Part shown: positions 17,403 through 27,135 of the stretch, in pieces
Layout: each line of letters opens with the position of its first letter
Numbering within the stretch: the stretch's first letter is position 1
From: Nitrospira sp.
Lineage (GTDB): Bacteria > Nitrospirota > Nitrospiria > Nitrospirales > Nitrospiraceae
Reading direction: 5' to 3'
Assembly (NCBI GenBank): GCA_024998565.1
Contig: JACOEM010000011.1
Coordinates: 1-64,000, forward strand
DNA length: 64,000 nt
Program-made: the position numbers and the translations under genes
Notes under the pieces: generated by a model
Seen by the model: the letters and a program-made list of their open reading frames with translations, nothing else
Told to the model about the DNA's origin: nothing
Databases searched by the model: none

Positions 17403-17639
17403 GGAGCGGATAGTAGGGCAGGAAACTCCACTAAGTCAAGCTCCTGCCGATGCGTTTCTCGCGTCGATCGCGTGGTCGTTCTCTTGACAGTTTCCAGCCC
17501 CATCCAGTAAGGTGACTCCTCGCTGAATTCCCCGAACGAATGGTAGCAGTCACCGTGGTCGTGCGACAGCTTCAACGTCCCCGAGAGGGGAGTCTGTTCT
17601 CCAGGTAATTGCCTTCCAGCTTGACGAGAAAAACGTGTC

Positions 17640-20600
17640 ATGAATGTACCAGGGCTTCCTCCCAAACAAGGGTTATATGATCCTCAGCACGAAAAAGATG
17701 CGTGCGGGGTCGGGTTTGTCGTCGATATCAAGGGCCAGCGCACACATCAGATCGTGCAGCAGGGCCTGCAGGTCTTGGAGAGCCTGACTCATCGAGGGGC
17801 GCAAGGGTGCGATCCCTGCACCGGCGACGGCGCAGGCATTCTCCTTCAAGTGCCGCATGAGTTTTTTAAGCGCGCGGCAAAAGACTGCGGGATCAAGCTG
17901 CCCGGAGCAGGTGAATATGGCGTGGGCATGGTGTTTCTGCCGCCCGATGCCGATGCCCGTGCGCAGTGCGAGACGGTGTTCAACCGCGTCATCAAGGATG
18001 CCAACGCCAAGCTCCTCGGCTGGCGCGACGTGCCGGTCAAGAGCGACGCGATCGGCGAGCTGGCCCGCACGACCGAACCGTTCATGCGGCAGGTGTTCAT
18101 TGCGCGCGGGATTTTCACCGACGACGAATTCGAGCGACGCCTGTATGTGATCCGGAAGTGCGCGGAGCGGGCGGTGCGGGAATCCGCCATCGAAGGGCGT
18201 GAGTACTTCTATATCCCCAGTCTGTCCAGCAGCACCATCGTGTATAAGGGCCTGTTACTGCCGCATCAGATTCCCCAGTACTATCAAGACCTGACCGACA
18301 GCAGCGTGACGAGCGGCCTGGCCCTCGTGCACTCGCGCTTCAGCACGAATACCTTCCCGACCTGGCCGCTGGCCCATCCCTATCGCTACATTTGCCACAA
18401 CGGTGAAATCAACACGTTGAAGGGCAACGTGAATTGGATGCGCGCTCGACAGGGGCGGCTGAACACTGAACTGTTCGGCGAGGACCTGCAGAAACTGTTT
18501 CCCATCGTGTACGAGAACCAGAGCGATTCGGCCTGTTTGGACAACGCGCTCGAATTTCTGGTGCTCGGCGGGCGGTCGCTGCCGCACGCGATGATGATGT
18601 TGATTCCCGAACCCTGGGTCGCCAATCCGCAGATGGACCTGGATCGCCGTGGATTCTACGAGTACCACGCCGCCATGCAGGAACCCTGGGACGGACCGGC
18701 TGCCGTGTGTTTCACCGACGGCAAGCTGATCGGCGCCACGCTGGATCGAAATGGGCTCCGTCCCTGTCGTTATCAGGTGACTACCGACGGTCTGGTGGTG
18801 CTGGCGTCCGAAGCGGGCGTGCTTCCGATGGACCCGCAGCGGATTCGGCAGAAGGGCCGTTTGATGCCGGGACGGATGTTCCTCGTGGACACCGTGCAAG
18901 GCCGCATTATCGACGACGAAGAAGTCAAAGCCGATATCGTGCGTCGCAAGCCCTATCGCTCCTGGGTGGCTCAGTATCGGATTTCGCTCGATGAGTTGCC
19001 GGATCCGATCAACGTGCCGCAGCCGGATCATGCCACGATCCGGCAGCGCCAGCAGGCGTTCGGCTACACCGTCGAAGAACTGAAGATGGTCATCACCCCG
19101 ATGGTGGTGGAGGGGCAGGAGGCGATCTCGTCGATGGGCACGGACACGCCGCTGGCGGTGTTGTCGGATCGGCCGCAACTGCTGTTCAAATACTTCAAGC
19201 AACTCTTTGCGCAGGTCACGAATCCGCCGATCGATCCGATCCGCGAAGAGCTCGTGATGTCGCTCACGACCAGCATCGGGCCCAAGCCTAATCTGATGGA
19301 TGAACATCCGGAATCCTGCCGGCGCATCCGGGTGAAGCAGCCGATCCTGACGAACGCCGATCTGCAGAAGATCCGCGAGATTAACGACCCCAATTTTAAG
19401 AGCAAGACGCTGAAGATGTTGTTCCGCGTCGCCGAAGGCCCGGAAGGGTTAGGCGCGGCGGTTGACGATCTCTGCCGCCAGGCCTCGCAGGCGATTCGCG
19501 AGGGGTACAAATTCCTCATCCTCAGCGATCGCGGGGTCAATGCGGACTACGCGCCGATTCCGAGTCTGCTCGGTGTGGCGGCGGTGCACCATCACCTGGT
19601 GCGGGAATGCACGAGGACCGAAGTGGGCCTGACGGTGGAAACCGGCGAGCCGCGCGATGTCCATCACTTCGCTTGCCTGATCGGTTTCGGAGCCGGGACG
19701 GTGAATCCCTACCTGGTGTTCGAGTCGCTGGTGGACTTGGAGCGTGACGGCTATTTCCCCGAAGGGCTCGACGCGCCGACGGCGGAAGGCAAGTTCATCA
19801 AAGCCATTAACAAAGGCTTGCTCAAGATCTTCTCGAAGATGGGCATCTCCACGGTCCAATCCTATTGTGGCGCGCAGATTTTCGAAGCGATCGGACTCAA
19901 TCACGAATTGATCGACCGCTATTTCACCGGCACGCCGTCGCGGATCGAAGGCATCAGCATCCGGGAGATCGGTGAAGAGACGTTGCGACGGCATCGCGTG
20001 GCCTACGAGCCGGCCCCGATCCGGCAGTTGGATTTCGGCGGCGAGATTCACTATCGCATCCAGGGCGAGCACCATAATTGGAATCCGGACACCATCTATA
20101 AGTTGCAGCATGCGACCAGGAACAACGATCCGAAGACGTTCGCCGAGTTTTCGCAGCTGGTGAACGATGAAAGCAGGCGCCGGTCGAACCTGCGCGGCTT
20201 GCTAGAGTTCAAGTTCCAGCCTGAGGCGATTCCGCTCGATGAGGTGGAGCCGGCGAAGGACATCGTGAAGCGATTCACGACCGGTGCCATGTCGTTCGGG
20301 TCGATCAGCAAAGAAGCCCATGAGACGCTGGCCATCGCGATGAACCGGCTGGGCGCGAAGAGCAACACCGGCGAAGGCGGCGAAGATCCCGAACGGTTCA
20401 CGCCGCTGCCGAACGGCGATTCCAGAAACAGCTACATCAAGCAGGTGGCGTCGGCGCGGTTCGGAGTCACGAGCCACTACCTCGTGAATGCCAAGGAACT
20501 GCAAATCAAGATGGCGCAGGGAGCCAAGCCGGGTGAAGGCGGACAGCTGCCCGGTCATAAGGTCGATGAGAACATCGCGCGTCTGCGGTATTCAACGCCG

Positions 20601-22160
20601 GGCGTGCAGCTCATTTCTCCGCCGCCGCACCATGACATTTACTCCATCGAAGACCTGGCGCAGCTGATCTTCGACTTGAAGAATGCCAACTCCGAGGCCG
20701 CCGTCTCGGTCAAGCTGGTGTCCGAAGTCGGAGTCGGCACAGTAGCCGCCGGCGTAGCGAAGGCCCATGCGGACAAGGTCCTGATCAGCGGCGACTCCGG
20801 CGGAACCGGGGCTTCTCCGCTCTCGTCCATCAAGTATGCTGGGGTACCCTGGGAGCTGGGATTGGCGGAAACGCATCAGACGCTGGTCCTCAACGACCTG
20901 CGCGGCCGGATCCGGGTCGAAACCGACGGCCAGATGAAGACCGGACGCGATGTTGCCATCGCCGCGCTCCTGGGCGCCGAAGAGTATGGGTTTGCGACGG
21001 CCCCGCTCATCATCGAAGGCTGCATCATGATGCGGAAGTGCCACCTCAATACCTGCCCAGTCGGCATTGCGACCCAGGATCCGGTGTTGCGTAAAAAGTT
21101 CACCGGCCAGCCGGAGCATGTCGTTAATTTCTTCTTCTTCATCGCCGAAGAGTTGCGGCAGATCATGGCCAAGCTGGGATTCCGGACCATCAATGAAATG
21201 GTCGGCCGCGTGGACAAACTGAAGATTCACAAGGCCGTCGAACATTGGAAGGCCAAGGGCTTGGATCTGACGCCGCTGCTCAAGATGCCGGAAGTCGGTC
21301 CAGAGGTGTCTCGCTATTGCGTACAGAAGCAGGATCACGGCATTGCGGACATTTTGGATCGGAAGCTTATCGAGCAGTGCCGACCGGCGATCGATCGCGG
21401 CGAAAAGGTCATGCTCGAACTGCCGATCAGGAATTTGAATCGCACGGTCGGGACGATGCTCTCCAGTCAGATCGCAAAGAAATACGGGTTGGAAGGGTTG
21501 CCTGCCGACACGATCACGATCAAGTTTAATGGATCAGCCGGCCAATCGTTCGGAGCGTTTCTCTCGCGCGGCATCACGCTGGTGCTGGAAGGTGAGTCGA
21601 ACGATTACATCGGCAAGGGCCTCTCGGGTGGCAAGATTATCGTCTTCCCGCCGAAGAACGCGATTTACACGCCGGAAGAAACGATACTCGTCGGCAATAC
21701 CTCGCTGTACGGTGGAACGCAGGGCGAAGCCTATTTCTACGGCATGGCCGGGGAACGGTTCGCGGTCCGAAACAGCGGCGTGCGGGCCGTCGTCGAAGGC
21801 ACCGGCGACCATGGCTGCGAATACATGACCGGCGGAGTGGTGGCGGTATTGGGCCGCACGGGCAGGAATTTCGCCGCGGGTATGTCCGGCGGCGTGGCGT
21901 TTGTGCTGAACGAACTGGATAAATTCCAGTCGCGCTGCAACCTGGGCATGGTGGAGTTGGAGCAGGTCACGAGCGACGACGATAAGAAGTTGCTGCACGA
22001 CATGATCACCTCCCACTTCATGTATACCGGCAGCCGGAATGCTAAGCGTATCCTGGATGGTTGGGATGCGATTCTGCCGAAGTTCGTGAAGGTGATGCCG
22101 ATCGACTACAAACGTGTGCTGGCCGAACGGAAAGCGGCGGCGGCTAAAGTAGCCAAGTAA
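17640..22160 (+). CDS. gltB: Glutamate synthase, large (alpha) subunit
   Basis: 1506-residue GOGAT large subunit: transfers the amide of glutamine to 2-oxoglutarate to give two glutamates. The glutaminase domain begins at C22 (DACGVGF), which becomes the catalytic N-terminal Cys after removal of a 21-residue propeptide. The FMN-binding synthase domain occupies about residues 840-1210, with the Fe-S cysteines in [15 protein letters not shown] near 1128. The C-terminal GXGXG beta-helix follows (GMSGGVAFV near 1415). Full length is normal for bacterial GltB. gltD follows after 23 bp, so they form one operon for ammonium assimilation with glutamine synthetase. Confidence 0.97.
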   Translation: MNVPGLPPKQGLYDPQHEKDACGVGFVVDIKGQRTHQIVQQGLQVLESLTHRGAQGCDPCTGDGAGILLQVPHEFFKRAAKDCGIKLPGAGEYGVGMVFLPPDADARAQCETVFNRVIKDANAKLLGWRDVPVKSDAIGELARTTEPFMRQVFIARGIFTDDEFERRLYVIRKCAERAVRESAIEGREYFYIPSLSSSTIVYKGLLLPHQIPQYYQDLTDSSVTSGLALVHSRFSTNTFPTWPLAHPYRYICHNGEINTLKGNVNWMRARQGRLNTELFGEDLQKLFPIVYENQSDSACLDNALEFLVLGGRSLPHAMMMLIPEPWVANPQMDLDRRGFYEYHAAMQEPWDGPAAVCFTDGKLIGATLDRNGLRPCRYQVTTDGLVVLASEAGVLPMDPQRIRQKGRLMPGRMFLVDTVQGRIIDDEEVKADIVRRKPYRSWVAQYRISLDELPDPINVPQPDHATIRQRQQAFGYTVEELKMVITPMVVEGQEAISSMGTDTPLAVLSDRPQLLFKYFKQLFAQVTNPPIDPIREELVMSLTTSIGPKPNLMDEHPESCRRIRVKQPILTNADLQKIREINDPNFKSKTLKMLFRVAEGPEGLGAAVDDLCRQASQAIREGYKFLILSDRGVNADYAPIPSLLGVAAVHHHLVRECTRTEVGLTVETGEPRDVHHFACLIGFGAGTVNPYLVFESLVDLERDGYFPEGLDAPTAEGKFIKAINKGLLKIFSKMGISTVQSYCGAQIFEAIGLNHELIDRYFTGTPSRIEGISIREIGEETLRRHRVAYEPAPIRQLDFGGEIHYRIQGEHHNWNPDTIYKLQHATRNNDPKTFAEFSQLVNDESRRRSNLRGLLEFKFQPEAIPLDEVEPAKDIVKRFTTGAMSFGSISKEAHETLAIAMNRLGAKSNTGEGGEDPERFTPLPNGDSRNSYIKQVASARFGVTSHYLVNAKELQIKMAQGAKPGEGGQLPGHKVDENIARLRYSTPGVQLISPPPHHDIYSIEDLAQLIFDLKNANSEAAVSVKLVSEVGVGTVAAGVAKAHADKVLISGDSGGTGASPLSSIKYAGVPWELGLAETHQTLVLNDLRGRIRVETDGQMKTGRDVAIAALLGAEEYGFATAPLIIEGCIMMRKCHLNTCPVGIATQDPVLRKKFTGQPEHVVNFFFFIAEELRQIMAKLGFRTINEMVGRVDKLKIHKAVEHWKAKGLDLTPLLKMPEVGPEVSRYCVQKQDHGIADILDRKLIEQCRPAIDRGEKVMLELPIRNLNRTVGTMLSSQIAKKYGLEGLPADTITIKFNGSAGQSFGAFLSRGITLVLEGESNDYIGKGLSGGKIIVFPPKNAIYTPEETILVGNTSLYGGTQGEAYFYGMAGERFAVRNSGVRAVVEGTGDHGCEYMTGGVVAVLGRTGRNFAAGMSGGVAFVLNELDKFQSRCNLGMVELEQVTSDDDKKLLHDMITSHFMYTGSRNAKRILDGWDAILPKFVKVMPIDYKRVLAERKAAAAKVAK

Positions 22161-22183
22161 TACAAGCGAGAGACGAATACGCG

Positions 22184-23617
22184 ATGGGTGATCCAAAAGG
22201 CTTTCTAAAATACGCGCGTGAGGGACCGAAGCGGAAACCGGTCGAGTTGCGTGTGCTCGATTGGAAGGAAATGTACGAGCCGATCGCCGAGGACAAGCTC
22301 AAGGTCCAGGGCGCCCGTTGCATGGATTGCGGTGTGCCGTTTTGTCAGGGCAATACCGGTTGTCCGGTCGTGAACCTGATCCCTGAGTGGAACGATCTCG
22401 TCTACCGCGGGCGCTGGAAAGATGCGCTCAAAGCCCTGCACACCACGAATAACTTTCCTGAGTTCACCGGTCGGCTCTGCCCCGCACCCTGCGAAGGGGC
22501 CTGCGTATTGGGGATCAACAGCGATCCCGTGTCGATCCGTGTGCTCGAATGGAACATCATCGACCGTGGCTTCAACGAAGGCCTGGTCGAACCGGCCATG
22601 CCGGTCAGAAAAACGGGCAAGACCATCGCGATCATCGGATCGGGACCCGCCGGTCTGGCGGCTGCGCAGCAACTGGCGCGGGCGGGACACACGGTGACGG
22701 TGTTCGAGAAATCCGATCGCATCGGCGGGTTGCTGCGCTACGGGATTCCCGATTTCAAAATGGAAAAGTGGGTGATCGACCGGCGGCTCGAGCAGATGAA
22801 GGCCGAAGGGGTGGAGTTCAAGACCGGCGTCACCGTGGGGAAAGATATCACCGGTGAGCAGTTGCGCCAGCAGTTCGATGCCGTCGGGTTGACCATGGGT
22901 GCCGAGATGGCGCGTGACCTGCCGGTCCCCGGTCGGGAACTCAAGGGCATCCATTTCGCCATGGAGTATCTGACCCAACAAAATAAGCGAACGGCGGGCA
23001 TTTCCGTCTCCGAGGAACCGATCACCGCCAAAGGCAAACGGGTCATTATCATCGGTGGTGGCGATACCGGGTCCGATTGTCTGGGAACCGCGCATCGCCA
23101 GGGTTGCAGCGAAGCGCACCAGTTTGAAGTGTTACCGGAGCCGCCCCCGTCGCGGTCGAGTTCCACCCCCTGGCCGCTCTGGCCCATGCAACTTCGCACG
23201 TCGCATGCGCACGAAGAAGGTTGCGACCGCCAGTGGAGCGTCTCCACGACCAAGTTTACCGGCCACAACGGCCACGTTACCAAGCTGCATGCCAATCGGG
23301 TCAAGTTCGAAGGCGGCAAGTTCGTCCCGATGCCGAATACCGACTTTGAATTGGATGCGGACCTCGTGTTGCTCGCCATGGGCTTCACGGGCCCGGTCAG
23401 AAACGGTTTCCTCGACAGCCTCGGCGTCACCTACGATGCGCGCGGTTGCGTCACCGTGGACGACAACTTCATGACCAACCTCGACGGCGTCTTTGCCGGC
23501 GGCGACACCAAGCGCGGCGCCTCCCTCATCGTCTGGGCCATCGCCGAAGGGCGCAAGATGGCAGCAGGCGTCGATAAGTATCTGCAAGCCAACAAGTCAG
23601 CAAGAACTGGCCGCTGA
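22184..23617 (+). CDS. gltD: Glutamate synthase, small (beta) subunit
   Basis: 477-residue NADPH-oxidising subunit. N-terminal Fe-S segment with CMDCGVPFCQ...GCPV near 46-65 and LCPAPCEGACVLG near 98; FAD-binding GSGPAGLAAAQQL near 150; NADPH-binding GGGDTGSDCLGT near 290; C-terminal FAGGDTKRGASLIVWAIAEG. It passes electrons to GltB. The stop codon lies inside the left arm of dispersed repeat copy B, and a decayed copy of the last ~90 bp of this gene is found about 380 bp downstream (23998-24090). Confidence 0.97.
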   Translation: MGDPKGFLKYAREGPKRKPVELRVLDWKEMYEPIAEDKLKVQGARCMDCGVPFCQGNTGCPVVNLIPEWNDLVYRGRWKDALKALHTTNNFPEFTGRLCPAPCEGACVLGINSDPVSIRVLEWNIIDRGFNEGLVEPAMPVRKTGKTIAIIGSGPAGLAAAQQLARAGHTVTVFEKSDRIGGLLRYGIPDFKMEKWVIDRRLEQMKAEGVEFKTGVTVGKDITGEQLRQQFDAVGLTMGAEMARDLPVPGRELKGIHFAMEYLTQQNKRTAGISVSEEPITAKGKRVIIIGGGDTGSDCLGTAHRQGCSEAHQFEVLPEPPPSRSSSTPWPLWPMQLRTSHAHEEGCDRQWSVSTTKFTGHNGHVTKLHANRVKFEGGKFVPMPNTDFELDADLVLLAMGFTGPVRNGFLDSLGVTYDARGCVTVDDNFMTNLDGVFAGGDTKRGASLIVWAIAEGRKMAAGVDKYLQANKSARTGR

Positions 23618-23726
23618 AAAAACCTCCCAGCGTCGTTCTCGCTTCGCTCAAACCCTCAACGTACCGAAACGGTACGCCTCGGATTCTCGCTCGCTGCGGC
23701 CTCGCTGGATAGGCTCTTTGAGCGGC
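23609..23726. repeat. Dispersed inverted-repeat element, copy B
   Basis: 118-bp element with terminal inverted repeats GGCCGCTGAAAAAACCT (left) and AGGCTCTTTGAGCGGCC (right). Inside are the family's common words (AGCG-CGTTCTCGCTTCG and TCGCTCGCTGCGGCCT) and a central CGTACCGAAACGGTACG palindrome. The left arm contains the gltD stop (TGA at 23615-23617). Folding gives a long hairpin with A-run before and T-run after the stem. Confidence 0.75.
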
Positions 23727-23816
23727 CTGGGCTGCCTAGGCATACTTCGCCGGTACCCTCGCCAGAGCCCTCGTCTAACCTATATTTCAAATTGACGCTT
23801 AGCAAAGCCGCTCGAC

Positions 23817-24006
23817 ATGAACAGCCAGTCGTCCGATCGGACTAATACGACCAAATCCTGCTCGTGGCGACACTTTCTGCTACGTCGGTTCAACGGCTTG
23901 CATGGCTGGAAGAGGCGCTTCATCGGGCGTACGCAAGTGGTGCGTTGAGTACTAGATCACCGATTGCCAAAAGTGATTGGGCTGCGGTATACCCGCTATC
24001 CCTCTG
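23817..24006 (+). pseudogene. Broken small gene (frameshift)
   Basis: An ATG at 23817 opens MNSQSSDRTNTTKS; a shift of reading frame near 23860 is needed to continue into SATSVQRLAWLEEALHRAYASGAL, which has the look of a short bacterial family with an AxxxQRLxWLEEAL-xxAYxxGAL segment. In the starting frame the protein ends after 43 codons with a basic tail. I infer a decayed gene of about 60 codons. The family has no function I can name. The homology is from memory of pattern only. Confidence 0.4.
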
Positions 24007-24090
24007 ATTGTCAGGGCCGTTGCGAAGGGCGCAGGATGGCGGCAGGCGTGGAGAGGTATTTGCGAGCGAACAAGTCCGCGAAAGCAGGCC
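23998..24090 (+). pseudogene. Decayed duplicate of the gltD 3' end
   Basis: This segment aligns with 23519-23611 of gltD (for example GGCGTGGAGAGGTATTTGCG against GGCGTCGATAAGTATCTGCA) at roughly 75% identity by eye, with a one-base deletion relative to the real gene that breaks the frame. It continues into CTCCCAGC, the same repeat sequence that follows the real gltD, so gene end and repeat were copied together. Confidence 0.7.
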
Positions 24091-24179
24091 TACGTGAAAT
24101 CCTCCCAGCTTTGCAGCCTAGCTGAGGTCTGGTCTATGCGTTTCCCTTCAGGTAGACCCGCCGATCTCAACAACGTAGA

Positions 24180-25049
24180 ATGCCCACGTCTCTTACGACC
24201 ATTTCTCAGTTGTCAGGTTCCCGAATGGCTGAAACCACATTGCCGCCCTCTTCAGCCAAAAATAATGTTGTCGCACCCTTAGTCCAATCGGATATATCTG
24301 TGCCAGCATCTACGGAATCCGTCGGTGCAATCGTGGAGGTTCCACCATTCCATGAGTTTGCCGACATCATTAAACCGTTCACTCCTGACGCGCTAGCCAA
24401 TGGATTCTCCACGCTCGTTGGTGCACTTATTGGTGCCATGCTTGCATACATGTTGCAACGGCGGTTTCAGCGCTCCTTGGAGCATAAGAATGCGCTTACA
24501 GCAGGTCACAGGCTAATGTTTGCATTGCTTCAGCAAATCAATACTATCGTTCTCATTCAGCGTGATTATGTGGAAACTGAGCTGAACAATCCTGGACGAT
24601 TTCTTTCAATTCCGGCAACGCCTCAATTTGATACCACAAAGAATGTTCTAGATCTCCCCGAGTTGGCTTTTCTTCTGCAAAAGCAGGATGGGCGAGTCTT
24701 ACTCTATGAGTTTTATATCGCACAGCAAAACTATATTGAGGCGCTGAACCAGTGGAATCTTCGTTCTGCCTTGCACCTTGAAAAAGTACAACCGGCTCTA
24801 GCCTCTGCTGGTATCTCGAGTGGGGCAACAATAACTAGGGAACAGTTGATGACAACATTGGGAGATCACTTGTTTGGCCATATTTTGAATTCGACCGACA
24901 ACTGCATTGAGTCGCTACGTCGTGCGTTTGACCTGCTCTCAAAAGTTAAGGTCCGAGTTCGGACATACTTGGTTCGCCGATTCAAGACCGATGATTTTGC
25001 CGATTTTGACTATCCTGATACTTATGGATTAACAGATAGACGCGGGTGA
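24180..25049 (+). CDS. Hypothetical membrane-anchored protein, accessory
   Basis: 289 residues (an ATG at 24225 is an alternative start). A single hydrophobic segment, about residues 76-92 (STLVGALIGAMLAYMLQ), is followed directly by basic RRFQR, then a long helical region without further membrane spans (HRLMFALLQQINTIVLIQRDYVE begins it). This suggests a cytoplasmic helical domain anchored by one helix, a layout common in uncharacterised accessory and defence-associated proteins. By eye its base composition is lower in GC than gltBD, and codons such as ATA, TTA and CTA are frequent, which points to transfer. It precedes vapBC. I do not recognise a family. Confidence 0.65.
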   Translation: MPTSLTTISQLSGSRMAETTLPPSSAKNNVVAPLVQSDISVPASTESVGAIVEVPPFHEFADIIKPFTPDALANGFSTLVGALIGAMLAYMLQRRFQRSLEHKNALTAGHRLMFALLQQINTIVLIQRDYVETELNNPGRFLSIPATPQFDTTKNVLDLPELAFLLQKQDGRVLLYEFYIAQQNYIEALNQWNLRSALHLEKVQPALASAGISSGATITREQLMTTLGDHLFGHILNSTDNCIESLRRAFDLLSKVKVRVRTYLVRRFKTDDFADFDYPDTYGLTDRRG

Positions 25050-25133
25050 AGGCCGCTGTTCTCCGAGGTCTGATTTTTTTATTCGAAGCGACTTCCTGCG
25101 TCCAGTCCCCATCAACACCGACTTCCTCTCTGC

Positions 25134-25179
25134 TTGCTTCTCTTGAAATGTGTGTGTATTATTTTGAAAATTGTACACA
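25134..25179 (+). promoter_or_regulatory. vapBC promoter with palindromic operator
   Basis: An imperfect 29-bp palindrome at 25151-25179 (TGTGTGTATTA...TTGTACACA) lies 17 bp before the vapB start. It overlaps a -10-like TATTAT (25157-25162) with a -35-like TTGCTT 17 nt upstream (25134-25139). This is the arrangement of a VapBC autorepression operator. A GGAGG ribosome-binding site follows at about 25187. Confidence 0.55.
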
Positions 25180-25196
25180 TCTTCCGCGGAGGTTCT

Positions 25197-25406
25197 ATGC
25201 GCACCAACATCGTGATCGACAATGGCTTGATGCAGCGCGCAATGAAGGCGACCGGGCTCTCCACTAAGAAAGCCGTGGTGGAGGAGGGCCTTCGGTTGTT
25301 GATAAAGGTGAAGGGCCAGGAAGGTATTCGCCGTTTACGTGGAAAAGTTGAGTGGGAAGGAAATCTCGGTGCGATGCGGGAAGGTCGGATTAAGGCTGCT
25401 TCATGA
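25197..25406 (+). CDS. vapB: Antitoxin, VapB family
   Basis: 69-residue antitoxin. The N-terminal MRTNIVIDNGLMQRAM and the following TGLSTKKAVVEEGLRLLI match the VapB group with a ribbon-helix-helix-like DNA-binding start (DUF2191 type); the C-terminal basic part (RGKVEWEGNLGAMREGR) would wrap the toxin. ATG 25197 is chosen because GGAGG lies just upstream and the family begins with MRTN. Its stop overlaps the toxin start by 4 bp, giving coupled translation. Expected to bind and inhibit VapC and repress its own promoter at the palindrome upstream. Confidence 0.88.
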   Translation: MRTNIVIDNGLMQRAMKATGLSTKKAVVEEGLRLLIKVKGQEGIRRLRGKVEWEGNLGAMREGRIKAAS

Positions 25407-25798
25407 TAATTGTCGATACGACGGTATGGGTCGATTACCTGCGAGGAACACGCACTTCCCATGCTGACTGGCTGGACTCTCAGCTGGCGAGCGAACGCCT
25501 TGGTCTGACCGATTTGATCCTATGCGAAGTATTGCAAGGTATCACCAATACCAAGCAGTTTGAGGCGGTGCAGGAGGAGTTGCTGAAGTTAGCCGTTTTC
25601 GAGACAGGGACGGTCGCAATCGCTGTCGAGGCGGCGCTGAACTACCGGCGGCTCCGTGCTGCCGGGCGAACAGTTCGGAAGACAATCGATTCCCTCATTG
25701 CGACATTTTGCCTGATGGAGGGGTACAGCCTGCTCCACAATGATCGTGATTATGATCCGTTCGAAGATGTGCTCGGATTGAAAGTCATTCATCCCTAA
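25403..25798 (+). CDS. vapC: Toxin, VapC family PIN-domain ribonuclease
   Basis: 131-residue PIN-domain RNase. Acidic active-site residues are visible: D5 in MIIVDTTVWVDYL, E near 41 (LILCEVLQG), D near 96 (TIDSLIATFC) and the DRDYDPF segment near 113-119. VapC toxins cleave tRNA or rRNA and stop growth until neutralised by VapB. It overlaps vapB by 4 bp. All catalytic positions appear intact, so the toxin is probably functional. Confidence 0.92.
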   Translation: MIIVDTTVWVDYLRGTRTSHADWLDSQLASERLGLTDLILCEVLQGITNTKQFEAVQEELLKLAVFETGTVAIAVEAALNYRRLRAAGRTVRKTIDSLIATFCLMEGYSLLHNDRDYDPFEDVLGLKVIHP

Positions 25799-25814
25799 GA
25801 AGGACAATTCTCTT

Positions 25815-26252
25815 ATGTCTGATCAACAGTATCCCCGCAGTCCAAAAGTCCTCCTCGGTGGCATTGCCCATCTGGGGCGGTTTATCGACAAGGTTCGCTT
25901 GCGGCATGCAGGCAAGATTCAGGACTACAATTACATCACGGTCGGGTTCGATAAGTATCTGATCGATTTTCTGCAGATCGATCCGAAGGCTTTCGAGCAG
26001 CAGGTGCTGGCCGGTGAGAGTGATGAGAAGTTGTTGGGTTGGGTGAGGGCCAACGGCCGCAAGCATTCCGACGAAGAAATTGTGCAATGGTCGAAGGGGC
26101 TTCTGGCCGGGGGCCCGAAGGATGACGCGGCGAAGCAGCGGTATCAGGGGCGTCTGCAGGACATCGCCACGAAGCGTGGTGTGCCGGTGGCGGCGCTGCC
26201 TTCCGCAACCACCTGGGTCGATGCGATCGAGCTGGACGAAGGACGGATGTAA
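25815..26252 (+). CDS. DUF5069 family protein
   Basis: 145-residue cytoplasmic protein. The N-terminal YPRSPKVLLGGIAHLGRFID then KVRLRHAGKI, and the central YNYITVGFDKYLIDFL, match the DUF5069 family as I recall it. Function is unknown. It starts 16 bp after vapC but its composition is like the core genome, so it is not clearly part of the toxin-antitoxin unit. It is convergent with the secreted repeat protein that follows. Confidence 0.75.
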   Translation: MSDQQYPRSPKVLLGGIAHLGRFIDKVRLRHAGKIQDYNYITVGFDKYLIDFLQIDPKAFEQQVLAGESDEKLLGWVRANGRKHSDEEIVQWSKGLLAGGPKDDAAKQRYQGRLQDIATKRGVPVAALPSATTWVDAIELDEGRM

Positions 26253-26280
26253 GATTGCGGCCGGGGTGTGCGGCGAGTCG

Positions 26281-26922
26281 CTATCGCACCTCGGTCCATC
26301 CGGTGGATTGCGACTTGAAGATGACGGTGCGGGATGAGGTCCGGACGACCATGCCGTTCTGACTGCCGTCGACCGACAGGACGCGTTCTTCCGGCGTCCA
26401 GGCGATATTGAAGAAGCCGCCGGTGTAGGTCGAAAATCCCAGCGCGCGTTCGTTGGTGATGGCGACGGCCACGTGCCCGTGCCCTCGTAGCTGGACGACC
26501 TTCTCGTTTGGCCCCAGCGACAGCGTCGTCCAGTGCCCCCGCGTTTCTTGAAATCCATACACCTGTTGATTGCTGTGCGCGAGAATCAGAAACGGCAGTA
26601 GTTGATGCCGCCCGATCCGCTCTTCGACTCCGAGCGACACCTCCCTCCACTGCCGAAGGCCGGCAGAAAATCCTAACAATCTGGTCGAGGTCTGGACGAA
26701 GCCGGTATGGCCCTTCGCACTGGATGTAATGACGGACTCGCCAGGTTCAAGCGATTCTTCGACGCCGCCACCCGCGGCCGACCAGGCAATGACCTTATCG
26801 GCGGTAGGCGTGACGGTCACTTGCCCACCTCCGCCCCGGCTCTGCGAGAGAGTAGGCATCAGCAGCAAGCCGGCGATGGAGACCATGATCATGGCCGGTA
26901 TGAGAGCGATCAATCGACGCAT
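26281..26922 (-). CDS. Secreted protein with propeller-like internal repeats
   Basis: 213 residues from the ATG at 26922, which has GGGAG 8 nt upstream. A signal peptide (MRRLIALIPAMIMVSIAGLL) is followed by a soluble domain with repeating blocks spaced about 40-45 residues: LLGFSAGLRQWREVSLG, VYGFQETRGHWTTLSLG, ALGFSTYTGGFFNIAWT and VIFKSQSTGWTEVR. Each block is a hydrophobic strand, a turn and an aromatic strand, as in beta-propeller blades, but four blades are too few for a normal closed propeller. I know no family. It probably sits in the periplasm. Confidence 0.6.
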   Translation of the reverse strand: MRRLIALIPAMIMVSIAGLLLMPTLSQSRGGGGQVTVTPTADKVIAWSAAGGGVEESLEPGESVITSSAKGHTGFVQTSTRLLGFSAGLRQWREVSLGVEERIGRHQLLPFLILAHSNQQVYGFQETRGHWTTLSLGPNEKVVQLRGHGHVAVAITNERALGFSTYTGGFFNIAWTPEERVLSVDGSQNGMVVRTSSRTVIFKSQSTGWTEVR

Positions 26923-27066
26923 GGATGTTCTCCCTGCGTCCCAACCTACCACAGCATTCCCCGCAAGCGAAGGTTGAAGTGTTCAGTCCTGTCGCGTTGT
27001 GTCAGATCTATACAGTGATGGTAGGTTGCTTCATGGTGCGGTCATGGTAGAAATGGTCGTCCCTAT

Positions 27067-27135
27067 CGGCAGAAAAGAGGCGATCAAGTCGGCAGAAAAG
27101 AGGCGATCAAGTCGGCAGAAAAGAGGCGATCAAGT
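27067..27135 (+). repeat. Three tandem 23-bp repeats at the start of a membrane protein gene
   Basis: The 23-bp unit CGGCAGAAAAGAGGCGATCA-AGT occurs three times without a gap or mismatch (27067-27089, 27090-27112, 27113-27135). Each unit carries an AAGAGG that could serve as a ribosome-binding site; the third is followed directly by the GTG proposed as start of the next gene. Confidence 0.9.

Larger units (their letters stand above)
23618..24179. other. Accessory intergenic stretch after gltD
   Basis: 562 bp containing repeat copy B, a frameshifted small gene (23817-24006), a decayed copy of the gltD 3' end (23998-24090) and a stub of the repeat (to about 24110). It looks like a site of repeated small rearrangements. 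Confidence 0.6.

Noticed and set aside
18255-19307. A 350-codon minus-strand frame inside gltB
   Set aside because: Antisense to the glutaminase/central domain of a full-length GltB; product is His/Arg-rich and motif-free.
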